From Cyanobacteria bacterium RI_101 (GTDB taxonomy: Bacteria > Cyanobacteriota > Cyanobacteriia > Cyanobacteriales > Microcystaceae): a DNA stretch of 38,299 nucleotides. Position numbers and translations under genes: made by a program. This document shows, in pieces, positions 1-9,300 of this stretch. The stretch covers positions 1 through 38,299 of the forward strand of contig WGLZ01000076.1 of the NCBI GenBank assembly GCA_016471375.1, written 5' to 3'. Numbering within the stretch: the first letter of the stretch is position 1; every line of letters starts with the position of its first letter. The notes beneath the pieces are model-generated. The model had not been told where the DNA came from. It worked only from the letters and a program-made list of their open reading frames with translations, and ran no database searches.

Positions 1-149
1 GCGACAAAATTATCTAGTTCAAGTTGACTCAGACATAAATTCCCTAGGACGACATAGGCTAGGGCGGCGCTCAGCCAGAGGAAGACCCATCCGAGGGGAG
101 ACGGGGCGCCGGTTTCGGCTCTGAGGGTAAGTTTATTGATATTATTCAT
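1..149 (-). CDS. Partial gene for a putative membrane protein (N-terminal 49 residues)
   Basis: An open frame starts with ATG at 149 and runs off the left edge without a stop. A purine-rich GAGAGA lies just before the ATG and could be a ribosome binding site. The visible part has a polar N-terminus of about 18 residues and then a hydrophobic stretch with WVFLWLSAALAYVVLGNL, probably one membrane segment. The frame contains GGCGCC, the word typical of native genes here. I do not recognise the family. The fragment is short, so it could be chance. Confidence 0.4.
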   Translation of the reverse strand, partial: MNNINKLTLRAETGAPSPLGWVFLWLSAALAYVVLGNLCLSQLELDNFV

Positions 150-283
150 TCTCTCAAGGAACCTGGGGACAGTCCCTAGGCGCTTCCCAAGTTTAGAAGA
201 AAACCGGCTTTGCGACGCATCAAGTTTAACGCTTTTATAAACTTACGGGGCTTAATACTGTTATTCAAACAGGCGATTTTAGT

Positions 284-367
284 TCAAGTAAAAAGTCTGC
301 CAGTTCGGAATATTGAAAAAATCAACCAAATCCAAATATGGGTATCGAGGACGACTATTTCAGGCAT
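284..367 (-). pseudogene. Truncated PIN-domain (VapC-like) toxin remnant
   Basis: An ATG at 367 overlaps the last codons of the antitoxin-like gene and opens a 27-residue frame beginning MPEIVVLDTHIWIWLI, then FSIFRTGRLFT and a stop. VLDTHIWIW is the typical first strand and first catalytic Asp of PIN-domain VapC toxins, which are about 120-140 residues. The rest of the domain, with the other acidic residues, is missing. The overlapping start is the usual antitoxin-toxin arrangement. I infer a deletion or rearrangement after about residue 16 that left an inactive stub. Confidence 0.6.
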
Positions 368-597
368 TCCCATTCCTCTTCCTCGACGATAGGACTGACA
401 ATATCACCCAGAATTTTCATTTTTCCAGCCAGTGAAGCAACCGGGAAATGGCGGCGAGGAGTATTTTTAGAGTCAATGGGCGGGGTGTTATGATCTTCTA
501 GAATTGTGACTAGAGCGCGAGCGGAAATAACCTGTGGTTTTTCATCTAGCCACCGCACTTCTCCATTCTGGATGATGACTTCATAGGTTTTGAGCAT
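355..597 (-). CDS. Antitoxin-like small protein of a VapBC-type pair
   Basis: The protein has 80 residues, starting at ATG 597 with GGGGA a few bases upstream. It opens MLKTYEVIIQNGEVRWLD, has RALVTILED in the middle, and ends with an acidic LGDIVSPIVEEEEWECLK. This resembles small cyanobacterial antitoxin-like proteins encoded just before PIN-domain toxins: a short beta-rich N-terminal part, then a tail that would occupy the toxin. The following frame (284-367) is a truncated PIN toxin, so this antitoxin has no intact partner here. Assignment rests on sequence character and gene order; DNA binding or autoregulation was not seen directly. Confidence 0.6.
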   Translation of the reverse strand: MLKTYEVIIQNGEVRWLDEKPQVISARALVTILEDHNTPPIDSKNTPRRHFPVASLAGKMKILGDIVSPIVEEEEWECLK

Positions 598-688
598 TGG
601 CTTATCCCCAAATTAGTTGTCTTAATCTTTTTTTGTGGCGATCCATCGGCGCCACAGTCCTAATCCTAGCGCCGATACCGGCGATCAT

Positions 689-710
689 CCTGAAGCGCCG
701 AGCCTTCAGG
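689..710 (-). terminator. Hairpin overlapping the dnaE stop codon
   Basis: CCTGAAG at 689-695 pairs with CTTCAGG at 704-710 around an 8-base loop. The hairpin spans the TGA stop of dnaE. No T-run follows on the minus strand, so it may stabilise the transcript end rather than be a classical intrinsic terminator. Confidence 0.35.
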
Positions 711-2061
711 ACTGGGCCGCTAGAGGTTGACTGTAGGCCGTAAAACCCGCCTCCTGAAGAGAATCCAGCGCCGATTCGGGATTGTTAACCCAATAATTTT
801 CGCCAAAGCGAATAAAGTGGCGCTCCGGGCCGTCGTTAACAATGGCCACCACGGGCATTTTGGTTTTTCCGGCGTCGGCGCCCTGGCGCTGGAGAATCGA
901 TTTTAACTGGGTCTGGAAACTGGGATTAAGCGCCTGTTGGGGCGTCAAGTTAACCATCACCATCCGCACGGTCTCCACCGGCTCTAAATCTTCAACGATT
1001 AACTGAACCCGGTCGTCCCGTTTATCCACCTTGCCCCAGAGCATTTGTTGGGAGCCTTCTAATAACTGCTCCCCTAGGCGCTGATAATTATCGGGAAATA
1101 CGACTCCCTCCGCCTGACCCGAGGCGTCCTCTAGGGTGAGAAAGGCCATGGGGTCGCCTTTTTTGGTGATAATTTTCTTCACCGCCGCAAGGATCACCAC
1201 GGCGCTCACCTTTTGCCGGACTTTATAGTTCTCCAAATCCATCAAACTAATAGGAGACAATAAACGGGCGGATTTTTGTAAAGATTTGAGGGGATGCTCC
1301 GACACATAAAAGCCTAGGTGTTCTTTTTCTAATTGCAGTTTTTCTTGAAGCGAAAAATCCGCCACCGCGGGCGCGGACGGCGCTTCCGCGAATTTCTCCC
1401 CGCCGCTTTCCGTCTCCGGCGCCGCGGCTTGACTCACCATTTCAAAAATGGTCATCTGCCCTGTTTCCTTATCCTTCGCTTTTTTCTGGGCCCAGGCGAT
1501 AATCAAATCCAAATCCTGGATCAGTTGATTGCGGTTGCTCTGGAGCCGGTCAAAAGCGCCGCAATAGATTAAAGTTTCCAACGCCCGACGGTTCACCACC
1601 CGCAGATCCACGTTTAAACAAAAATGGGCCAGGGATTCAAAGGCGCCGCCCACTTCCGCCCTGGCGTTTAAAATCAAGTCAATAGCGCCCTCCCCTAGGT
1701 TCCGCACCGCCGAGAGACCGAATAAAATGCTTTGTCCCAGGGGCGTGAAATGTTTATGAGAGCGGTTAATATCCGGCGGCGCCACGTCAATGCCTAACTT
1801 GGCGCAGTTTTCTCTGTACCTTTCAACTTTCTCTTGGCTGTCGCTACTGGCGGTCAATAGCGCCGCCATATATTCCACTGGGTAATTCGCCTTCAGGTAG
1901 GCTGTCTGGTAGGTGACGTAGGCGTAGGCCGTGGAGTGGGATTTATTAAAACAATTGGCCGCTACGGCGCCGTTAGCCAGCAGAAAATTATGATCCTCCG
2001 CCAGACCGAGGTCGTACACTGGTCGGAGTCCTAGGGAGCGGCGACGAATCAGTTTAGCCAT
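706..2061 (-). CDS. dnaE: DNA polymerase III alpha subunit, C-terminal half, with split-intein C piece
   Basis: This 451-residue protein is the C-terminal half of the replicative polymerase subunit DnaE, encoded separately as in many cyanobacteria. Residues 1-36 are the C-terminal split intein, with DHNFLLANG and a terminal Asn36. The extein begins [20 protein letters not shown] and covers the end of the polymerase domain, the helix-hairpin-helix region and an OB-fold (around [20 protein letters not shown]). The N-terminal half ending in Int-N must lie elsewhere and is joined by protein trans-splicing. Length and junction fit the family well. The gene is divergent from nnr, with 59 bases between starts. 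Confidence 0.96.
   Translation of the reverse strand: MAKLIRRRSLGLRPVYDLGLAEDHNFLLANGAVAANCFNKSHSTAYAYVTYQTAYLKANYPVEYMAALLTASSDSQEKVERYRENCAKLGIDVAPPDINRSHKHFTPLGQSILFGLSAVRNLGEGAIDLILNARAEVGGAFESLAHFCLNVDLRVVNRRALETLIYCGAFDRLQSNRNQLIQDLDLIIAWAQKKAKDKETGQMTIFEMVSQAAAPETESGGEKFAEAPSAPAVADFSLQEKLQLEKEHLGFYVSEHPLKSLQKSARLLSPISLMDLENYKVRQKVSAVVILAAVKKIITKKGDPMAFLTLEDASGQAEGVVFPDNYQRLGEQLLEGSQQMLWGKVDKRDDRVQLIVEDLEPVETVRMVMVNLTPQQALNPSFQTQLKSILQRQGADAGKTKMPVVAIVNDGPERHFIRFGENYWVNNPESALDSLQEAGFTAYSQPLAAQS
1954..2061 (-). other. Split DnaE intein, C-terminal fragment (Int-C)
   Basis: These are the first 36 codons of the dnaE C-half. The intein begins [12 protein letters not shown], contains the block F-like [14 protein letters not shown], and ends GAVAAN before extein Cys-Phe-Asn. 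It belongs to the naturally split DnaE family known from Synechocystis and Nostoc. Asn36 would cyclise, and the following Cys is the +1 nucleophile. All residues needed on this side are present, so trans-splicing is expected if Int-N is intact elsewhere. Confidence 0.95.
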
Positions 2062-2120
2062 AGGACGAAACCTAAAAGAGCGAGTCGGGATCTCAATTAA
2101 AGCCCATTTCCAAGGAAAAA

Positions 2121-3662
2121 ATGATTGAAACTTTAAACGCGCTCATCGTCGGCGCCGCTCAGATGGAGGCCATCGAAGAGCGCCTATTCGCCCTGGGAAT
2201 GCCCGTGGCGGCGCTGATGGAAAAAGCCGCCTTGGCGCTGAGCGCCGCGATTCAAAAGGAGTATCCCCTAGCCCAATTTCCCCGAGTCGGCGTCATCGCG
2301 GGGCCCGGCCATAACGGCGGCGACGCTCTGGTGGCGGCCCGAGAACTCTGGCTATCGGGCTATCAAGTAACGGTTTACGCGCCCCTGCCCCGGCTAAAAC
2401 CCCTAACCCAGAGCCACGCCCAATACGCTCAGGCCTTGGGGATTCCTTGGCGGACGGAGTTGGAAGAGGGCGAAAATCAGGATTTCTGGCTAGAAGGCCT
2501 TTTAGGTTTAGGGCAAACCCGACCCCTCGGCGCCGATCTGAGCCGCTGGGTAAGGATTTTAAATGACAGTCCGGCGCCGACCCTCAGCATTGACGTCCCG
2601 GCGGGTCTCCACAGCGACACGGGGGAAGTGTTGGGCGCCGCCGTGGTCGCGGAGCGGAGTTTTTGCCTCGGACTCTGGAAACGGGTCTATTTTCAGGACG
2701 CGGCGCTGGCTTATTTGGGTCGCCCCAGTCTGCTGGATATTGGTATTCCTCCCACCGTCGCGGCGGAAATCCTAGCCAACGCTCCCAGGATTCAATGTTT
2801 CACCCGCCGACATCTGCAAAAAGGCCTGCCCCTGAACCGGCCTCCAGTAACCCATAAATATCAACAGGGTCGCGCCCTGCTAGTCTGCGGCTCCCGCCGT
2901 TATCCCGGCAGCGCCGTCCTCGCGGCCCTAGGCGCCCGAGCCAGCGGCGCCGGGATGCTCTCCATCGCGGCGCCGGCCTCTCTCCAATCCCTCTTGATCC
3001 AGCAGTGCCCGGAAGCCATTGTCCTTCCCTGCGAGGAAACCCCGGAGGGCGCCGTCGCCGCTTTACCCCCCTTGGATTTCAGCCAATTTCAGACCCTCGC
3101 CCTTGGCCCGGGCTTAACTCTAGCCGCGGCGCCCCTAGTGAGGGAACTCCTCGCGGCGCCGGTTCCCCTGATTCTCGACGCCGACGCCCTCAACGTTATC
3201 GCCGCGGAGTCTTTACTCCCAACCCTAACCCGGCGCTCGGCGCCGACCTTACTGACGCCCCACCTGGGGGAATTTCGGCGCCTGTTCCCCGACCTTAACC
3301 CCCAAGACCGCCTGACCGCGGCCCAGGAGGCCGCCCGTCAGAGTCAAAGCGTCATTCTGTTTAAAGGCGCTCGGACGGTGATCGCCGCCCCCGAGGGAGA
3401 AACTTGGTTAATTGCCGACAGTACCCCCGCCCTTGCTCGGGGCGGGAGCGGCGACGTTTTAACCGGATTGTTAGCGGGCCTCGGCGCCCAGGGGGTTTCT
3501 CCTTGGCAGGATCTGGGGGCCCTGGCGGCGCTGTGGCACGCCGAGACGGCGCTGGGGTTAACGGAGCGACGGACGGTCTTAGGGGTAGATCCTGTTACTC
3601 TGGCCCAGTCCCTCATCCCGGCGCTGGGAGAGATGATAGATGACGGCTTTAAACATCTTTGA
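2121..3662 (+). CDS. nnr: Bifunctional NAD(P)H-hydrate epimerase / ADP-dependent dehydratase
   Basis: This 513-residue enzyme repairs hydrated NAD(P)H: an N-terminal YjeF/NnrE epimerase domain interconverts the two epimers, and a C-terminal NnrD domain of the ribokinase fold dehydrates one at the cost of ADP. The epimerase motif GPGHNGGD is at residues 61-68. The C-terminal domain has [13 protein letters not shown] and the catalytic GGSGDVLTG with Asp445. The length matches the fused family. An AAGGA ribosome binding site precedes ATG 2121. I counted 13 GGCGCC words inside the gene, so it looks native. It is divergent from dnaE. Confidence 0.95.
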   Translation: MIETLNALIVGAAQMEAIEERLFALGMPVAALMEKAALALSAAIQKEYPLAQFPRVGVIAGPGHNGGDALVAARELWLSGYQVTVYAPLPRLKPLTQSHAQYAQALGIPWRTELEEGENQDFWLEGLLGLGQTRPLGADLSRWVRILNDSPAPTLSIDVPAGLHSDTGEVLGAAVVAERSFCLGLWKRVYFQDAALAYLGRPSLLDIGIPPTVAAEILANAPRIQCFTRRHLQKGLPLNRPPVTHKYQQGRALLVCGSRRYPGSAVLAALGARASGAGMLSIAAPASLQSLLIQQCPEAIVLPCEETPEGAVAALPPLDFSQFQTLALGPGLTLAAAPLVRELLAAPVPLILDADALNVIAAESLLPTLTRRSAPTLLTPHLGEFRRLFPDLNPQDRLTAAQEAARQSQSVILFKGARTVIAAPEGETWLIADSTPALARGGSGDVLTGLLAGLGAQGVSPWQDLGALAALWHAETALGLTERRTVLGVDPVTLAQSLIPALGEMIDDGFKHL

Positions 3663-3744
3663 ACTATTTTGCGGACTCTTTTACGGAACAAGGGAATCGC
3701 GCTACCATGAGCTTGTAGCGGTCAACCCTCATCGGAGTCAAGCG

Positions 3745-4035
3745 ATGCAAGCAATTCTCTTCAGCGCCGAAGAAGTGGCAAAACGGGCTTACCAGCTCTA
3801 TGAGAAAGGAATCCGCAAAAAGGTTGAGACAGAAGAAAATATAGGCAAAATGGTCGTCATTAATGTTGAGACAGGCGACTATGAAATTGATCAAACCGGC
3901 CTACAAGCCGCTAAGAATCTTCAGAAAAAATCGCCCTACGCCAGACTCTTTGGCATCCGCATTGGTTATAATGTAGCGGCTTCTTTCAGCGGCGTCATGG
4001 AGCGAGTCAGTAATGATTTCCGGTATTGTGACTGA
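3745..4035 (+). CDS. Small conserved cyanobacterial protein, partner of a retropepsin-like protease
   Basis: The protein has 96 residues. I chose ATG 3745 because GGAG lies nine bases upstream; the longer frame back to 3640 overlaps nnr and looks unlike the family. The N-terminus is helical and charged (EEVAKRAYQLYEKGIRKKV), followed by ENIGKMVVINVETGDYEID and then LFGIRIGYNVAASFSG. These two motifs recur in small cyanobacterial proteins of unknown function encoded just ahead of a clan AA aspartic protease, as here. The next gene overlaps by 23 bases. There is no GGCGCC in the gene and it is AT-richer than its neighbours, suggesting acquisition by transfer. Function unknown; regulator, substrate or antitoxin-like partner are all possible. 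Confidence 0.75.
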   Translation: MQAILFSAEEVAKRAYQLYEKGIRKKVETEENIGKMVVINVETGDYEIDQTGLQAAKNLQKKSPYARLFGIRIGYNVAASFSGVMERVSNDFRYCD

Positions 4036-4378
4036 CCGACACGCCATTATCTCCCTAACGTTTCTTTTGCCCAATGGCGCGACTTTCCCCATCGAGTTTG
4101 TTATCGACACGGGTTTTACAGATCATCTTTGCCTACCAGCCGAAGCCGTTAATTTACTCAAGCTCCCATTCTTATATAATTTGTCCGCCAATTTAGCAGA
4201 TAATAGTTCAGTCTTTTTGCCCGTTCATGAAGGAACTATTTTTTGGGACGGGGCTGAACGAGATGTTCGCGTATTGGCGACTGGGCGACGACCCTTGATT
4301 GGGACTGCTCTTCTTGATGAGCAAGAGTTAGTCATTCAGTTTAGAGAGGGCGGCTTGGTAACAATCGATGAGTTTTAG
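4013..4378 (+). CDS. Retropepsin-like clan AA aspartic protease
   Basis: The protein has 121 residues and resembles the single-domain, retropepsin-like aspartic proteases of prokaryotes (the type annotated as AF_0612-family). The catalytic triad D32-T33-G34 sits in FVIDTGFTDHLCLP, and a conserved hydrophobic-Gly segment PLIGTALL follows near residues 94-101. Such proteins would work as homodimers, each giving one Asp. It has no signal peptide, so it is probably cytoplasmic. The start at 4013 lies inside the upstream gene, so translation is probably coupled. Substrate unknown. It has no GGCGCC words, like its partner. Confidence 0.85.
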   Translation: MISGIVTDRHAIISLTFLLPNGATFPIEFVIDTGFTDHLCLPAEAVNLLKLPFLYNLSANLADNSSVFLPVHEGTIFWDGAERDVRVLATGRRPLIGTALLDEQELVIQFREGGLVTIDEF

Positions 4379-4417
4379 GGGGAGAGCCTTCCTAACCGTT
4401 TCTGGGGAAGAGCCGTC

Positions 4418-5611
4418 CTAAACCGCCTTCGGCGCCGGGGCGGAATCCCCAGGCAGGGTCACCACATCGGCGCTGTTGCCCTCCCGAGCCACCCGGACGA
4501 TTAACCCGGCCAGGAGCAGGCTGGCTAAACAGGAACTGCCGCCGTAGCTAAAGAAGGGCAGAGGCAAGCCGGTGGTGGGCAGAGCGCCGCTGGCCACGCC
4601 GATATTCAGTAAAGATTGCCCCACCAATAAAATCACGCCCCCCACCGCCACCAGGCGCTTGACCCGATGGCGACACCGGAGCGCCACCCGCAGACCTAAG
4701 CTGGCGAAGAGCATCAAAAAGGTTAAAAACGCCAGACAGCCCATTAGGCCGAACTCCTCGGCGAAGACGGCGAAGATAAAGTCCGTGGTTTGAATCGGCA
4801 GATAAAAGAGCTTTTGCTGGGAGAGACCGTAACCGGCGCCGCTCACCCCCCCGGAGGCGATGGCGTAGAGGCTTTGCACCAGTTGGTAGCCGTCGCCCCT
4901 CGCGTCCTGGAAGGGATCCAAAAAAGAAATAATCCGTTGGCGCTGGTATTCCTTGAAGGTAATACTGGCCAGCGCCGCTAGGAGTCCCAAAAGCGCCGCG
5001 CTGGTTAGGTAGGAAAAGGGCAAACCGGAGGCCAGAGCGATGAGCCAAAGACTCATCCCGCAAAGCGCCGTGGTGCTGAGGTTGGGCTGAAGCAGGATGC
5101 TAGCTAAGACCAAGGCGAAAACGCCGATCCAAAAGAGGCGAACTTTCCAGGGCAGTTTGACCCAATTGCCAAAAATAGCGGCGCTTTGCAACACCAAAAA
5201 GGGCTTCATCAACTCCGAGGGTTGGAGGAGCAACGGCCCCAAAGCCAACCAACGTTTAGCGCCATTAATCTCTACCCCCAGACCGGTTTTGGTGGCTAGA
5301 ATGAGTCCCCAGACAATCAAGACTCCCCAGGGCGCAATTTGAAATAGGGTCTTTAAGGGGCGCCGGGCGATCAGGTTAAATAAATTCAACCCCAACCAAA
5401 AAAAGGCCATCTGTTTAAGGACAATACCCAAGCCGTTGCCGCCGGTTTCCAAGGATTCGGGGAAGGAGGCGGAAAAAAGAACGATTAACCCGACGAGCAT
5501 CCAAGCGAAGGTCAAGGTTCGCAACAATCTCGCCTCTCCTGACCAGACCTTCACTTCCGGGTCGTAGAGAGGAAAGAGATAGCGGAGCAGATGGGGGGCG
5601 GAGAAGGTCAA
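4418..5611 (-). CDS. ftsW: FtsW, SEDS peptidoglycan glycosyltransferase of the divisome
   Basis: This 397-residue membrane protein polymerises lipid II glycans at the septum together with a class B penicillin-binding protein. Around nine to ten hydrophobic segments are visible. SEDS signatures include NGAKRWLALGPLLLQPSELMKP, QPNLSTT, the loop DPFQDARGDGYQLVQSLYAI, and PLPFFSYGGSS near the C-terminus. The start at 5611 is TTG; the family normally begins just before LLRYLFPLYDP and there is no nearby in-frame ATG, so a TTG start is likely. It sits apart from ftsQ and ftsZ and is convergent with the protease gene. Confidence 0.93.
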   Translation of the reverse strand: MTFSAPHLLRYLFPLYDPEVKVWSGEARLLRTLTFAWMLVGLIVLFSASFPESLETGGNGLGIVLKQMAFFWLGLNLFNLIARRPLKTLFQIAPWGVLIVWGLILATKTGLGVEINGAKRWLALGPLLLQPSELMKPFLVLQSAAIFGNWVKLPWKVRLFWIGVFALVLASILLQPNLSTTALCGMSLWLIALASGLPFSYLTSAALLGLLAALASITFKEYQRQRIISFLDPFQDARGDGYQLVQSLYAIASGGVSGAGYGLSQQKLFYLPIQTTDFIFAVFAEEFGLMGCLAFLTFLMLFASLGLRVALRCRHRVKRLVAVGGVILLVGQSLLNIGVASGALPTTGLPLPFFSYGGSSCLASLLLAGLIVRVAREGNSADVVTLPGDSAPAPKAV

Positions 5612-5707
5612 GGGAATAGCGGCGCGGCTCAGATAGGGCTTGGGGTTATTTTACAGTAGTCGTTACTTCCCTTTTTCCTGTTCCCTCTAGAGCGACCCTC
5701 AACTCCC

Positions 5708-6361
5708 ATGGCCCCATTCGCCTTTGACCAGCGCCCCGCGGAATATATCGCCGAGGTGATCGAGACCAGCACCGCGGGATTTCTAGCCCAGTGTTTAGAG
5801 CCGGACGACCTCAGTTTTCCCCCGACGCCTCCCTTTGGCGGTTGGGTCAAGGCTCTGGACGAACAGTCCGGGAATTTAATCTTTGGCGTCGTCAGTTTTG
5901 TGACCACGGCGCCGATTGACTCTCTGCATCGGGCCAGGGCGCTGGGGCTTTCCCTAGAGGAATTGCGGGAGCAACAACCCCAAATCTTCGCCATGCTTAA
6001 AACCGAGTTTCGGGTCGCTATCCTAGGTTTCCAAACCAGCGGCGCTTCGGCTCGGGGCAAAACGGCGCCGGTAATTCGCCATTATCTGCCGCCCCGGCCG
6101 CCCCAGATCCACCAGGCGGTTTATCAATGCGACCCCCAAGAAATCGTCGCCTTCACCGAAGCGCCGGATTTTCTACGGATGCTTTTGCAAGTGACGGACA
6201 CGCCGGTGGACGGGTTAATCGCCGCGGCTATTCGCGCGGTCTATGGACTGCGGTTAGATCAGGACTGGTTAATCCAGGTGGGGCGTCATCTGGGGCTGTT
6301 GCTGAAGGACGACTACGATCGTCTCCGCTATATCCTCAGCCAAATCCACGCTCTGGAGTAG
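5708..6361 (+). CDS. HAS-barrel domain protein, conserved in cyanobacteria
   Basis: The protein has 217 residues. The first 130 or so form a beta-rich region typical of HAS-barrel domains (the N-terminal barrel of HerA/ATP-synthase-like proteins): YIAEVIETSTAGFLAQCLE, then GWVKALDEQSGNLIFGVVSF and FRVAILGFQTSGA. The C-terminal part is helical (LIQVGRHLGLLLKDDYDRLRYIL). There is no ATPase domain, so it may act as an adaptor or assembly protein. It ends 3 bases before the convergent gyrB stop. Exact function unknown. Confidence 0.75.
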   Translation: MAPFAFDQRPAEYIAEVIETSTAGFLAQCLEPDDLSFPPTPPFGGWVKALDEQSGNLIFGVVSFVTTAPIDSLHRARALGLSLEELREQQPQIFAMLKTEFRVAILGFQTSGASARGKTAPVIRHYLPPRPPQIHQAVYQCDPQEIVAFTEAPDFLRMLLQVTDTPVDGLIAAAIRAVYGLRLDQDWLIQVGRHLGLLLKDDYDRLRYILSQIHALE

Positions 6362-6364
6362 CGT

Positions 6365-9300
6365 CTAAATATCCAACTCCGCTAGGTTTAACTTAGCGCC
6401 GTAGGTTTCGATAAATTCCCGGCGCGGCGCCACTCGGTCGCCCATGAGGACGGTAAAGATCCGGTCGGCTTCGGCGGCGTCCTCGATTTGCACTTGCTTA
6501 AAGGTGCGGCTCTCCGGGTTCATGGTCGTTTCCCAGAGTTGTTCCGGCATCATTTCCCCCAAGCCCTTAAAGCGTTGGATGGTGTAGCTGGCGTTGGCGG
6601 GAAATTGGCTGATTTGCTGTTGCAGTTCCCGGTCAGAGTAGCAGTAGAAGTGATTTTTCCCCCGCTCTAGTTTGTACAAGGGGGGGCAGGCGATGTAAAT
6701 ATAGCCCTGATCCACCAGATCCCGTTGGTAGCGATAGAAGAAGGTGAGCAACAGGGTGCGAATGTGAGCGCCGTCCACGTCGGCGTCGGTCATTAAGACG
6801 ATGCGGTGATACCGCAGTTGGGAAATGTCAAAGTCGTCCCCTTTAATGCCCAATCCCAGCGCCGTGATTAGGGCTTGAATTTCGGTGTTTTTATAAATCT
6901 TGGCGTCGTCGGTTTTCTCGATATTGAGAATCTTGCCCCGCAGGGGCAGAATCGCTTGAAAGCGCCGGTCTCGCCCTTGTTTGGCGCTGTTATGGACAAA
7001 AACGCCGCTGGCTAGGGCAAAGTTATGGGTCTGGGGAACTTCCAGATCATAAACGTCCATGGTTTCCGAAACGGGTTCAATTTTGACGACCCGGTGGTTG
7101 TAGTTAGCGATGGCCTCCCGCGCAAGAGTCTCATCCCCATCGAAATACCGTTCGCAAAAACGATCAAACCGTAACAGGGATTTATCCTTAGTTGATATTC
7201 GACGCTGGTTATACGCCAATAGATCTAAATATCCTTGCTCAACTTCAATTTGTTTTAGAGCTGAAAGAGTTTTACGGTAGTAGGTCTGGTGGAGCGCGGC
7301 GCGGCGTTTTGCTCGGAAGTCGTCCGTCCATTGTTCTTTCGTTTTTTCACGGCGCCAATCCCGTAGTTCATCATCTGCCCATTGTCGGGTTGCTTGTTCT
7401 GATAGATGTTGTCGCATTTCGGGGTTCTTCCCAAAATACTCTCGTACCCGTTGTGCTTGAAGCGCTCGGTTTTGTTCATTGCTCCAATATTCCTGTTGGG
7501 ATTGGTTGAGTCGCTCCTTGTTTTCCTGACGGTAAGCGGGGTTCGTATTATAGAAATTCCGCCAATTCTCCTGCATCATAGCCTTATAGCTTTCATCTTG
7601 CCATTGCGCCTTTGCTTGAGCGGATAAAATTGCCTGCGTTTGCGGTTCTTGCATCCGCTGGCTCATTTTTTGACGAAACTCTTCGCTCTGATGACGTTGA
7701 CGGCAAAGTTCAACAGCCTCAGGACGGTGTAAGGTTTCTTTGATATGACGACTATGGAGAGCTAGGTGCTCTTTTTCAGGTAAACGTTGAATATTCGTCG
7801 GATTGTTATTGAGTTTATTAAAGTCAATGTGGTGGCGATGGTTACCCTCCTGCGCCTGATAAACTCCCTGAGCTAAATTGTAGAAATCCGCTAGAAGATG
7901 AGTATAAATCCACTTTTCGGAGTGGGTATCCCAAACCTGCTCGTACCCCTCTAGGTTCCTTTGCTTCTCCTGTTTGGTGGAAATTTGGCGGTAGAGCGGC
8001 ATTAGAGAATCATCAGGCGTTAGAAGCGCCGCGGCTTTGAAACTGCCGTCCCGGAGCATAAAGCGGTGATCGGGGGTGCAGAGAATTTCTTCGCCGTTAT
8101 CCAGAGTGAGTTTGATCACCTGAACGTTTTTCTTTGTAACCCGGGGATGGAGAATTTTGGCGAGGCCAATGTGTCCGTTTGCTTGGATGGTGTAGCAATA
8201 GTGCTCGATTCCTTGACGGCGCTCGGCCACAATTTCCTCAAAGCTGAGATTCCGACCGTCCGCCAGCGCCACTCGGGTGTCGCCAGAAAAACAGCCTCCG
8301 GCGGAATCCCCCTCGACGATAAAAATTTCCGACTCTGATGGATCCTTAGAACTACAATCCGCCAATTTGCCCGGCAGGGTGGAAGACTCCAACACCGACT
8401 TGCGGCGCACCAACTCCCGGGCCCGTCGGGCCGCTTCCGCCGCTTTGAAGGCCTGAACGGCTTTTTCAATAATGGAATCCGCCACCTGGGGATTAAAGTC
8501 CAAAAATTCCCCCAGCGCCTCTCCCACCAAGGTATCGACAATACCCCGGACTTCCGTGTTGCCCAGCTTGGTTTTGGTTTGCCCCTCAAATTCCGGGTCG
8601 GGCACTTTCACGGAAATGACGCCCGTCAGACCCTCCCGCACGTTTTCCCCCCCGAGGTTAGCCTCGTTTTCCTTAATCTTGTTGCGCTTGCGGGCGACGC
8701 TGTTGAGGGTGCGGGTTAAGACCGTTTTCAAGCCTTCCAAATGGGTGCCGCCGTCGATGGTGCGGATATTGTTGGCGAAGCCCAGCAAGTTATCGTTGTA
8801 GGCGTCCACGCACCACTGGAGCGCCACTTCCACCTGCACGTCGTTCTTTTCGCCGTTAACGTAGATAATTTCCCGGTGCAGAGGCTCTTTTTCCGAGGTC
8901 ATATAGGCGACATATTCCTTAATGCCCCCTTCGTAGTAGAAAATTTCTTGCCGTTCTTTGCCTGCTCGCAGATCGCTAAAGGTGATCCTCACCCCCGCGT
9001 TCAGGTAGGCCAACTCCTTCAAGCGCCCCGCCAGGGTGAGGTAGTCGAATTCGACGCCGTCCTTAAAAATCTCCGCGTCCGGCAGAAAGGAAACCGAGGT
9101 TCCCGTGGCGTGGTCCGCGTTGGGCGTCGCCTCTAGGGTTCCGATAGGGTTGCCCCGCTCAAAGCGTTGCCGATGCTCCTTCTCCTCCCGCCAGACCTTG
9201 ACTTCCACCCATTCCGAGAGGGCGTTGACCACCGAGACGCCGACGCCGTGGAGACCGCCGGAGACCTTATAACCGCCGCCGCCGAACTTGCCCCCGGCGT

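Noticed and set aside
3344-3691. 115-codon minus-strand frame inside nnr
   Set aside because: It is antisense to the conserved NnrD domain and has low-complexity Arg/Pro/Ser composition typical of GC-rich shadow frames.
3640-3744. 35-residue N-terminal extension of the small retropepsin partner
   Set aside because: It overlaps the end of nnr, and a GGAG-preceded ATG at 3745 gives the family-like start.
8116-8589. 157-codon frame on the minus strand within gyrB
   Set aside because: It is a shifted frame of gyrB, crossing the intein junction with no recognisable domain.
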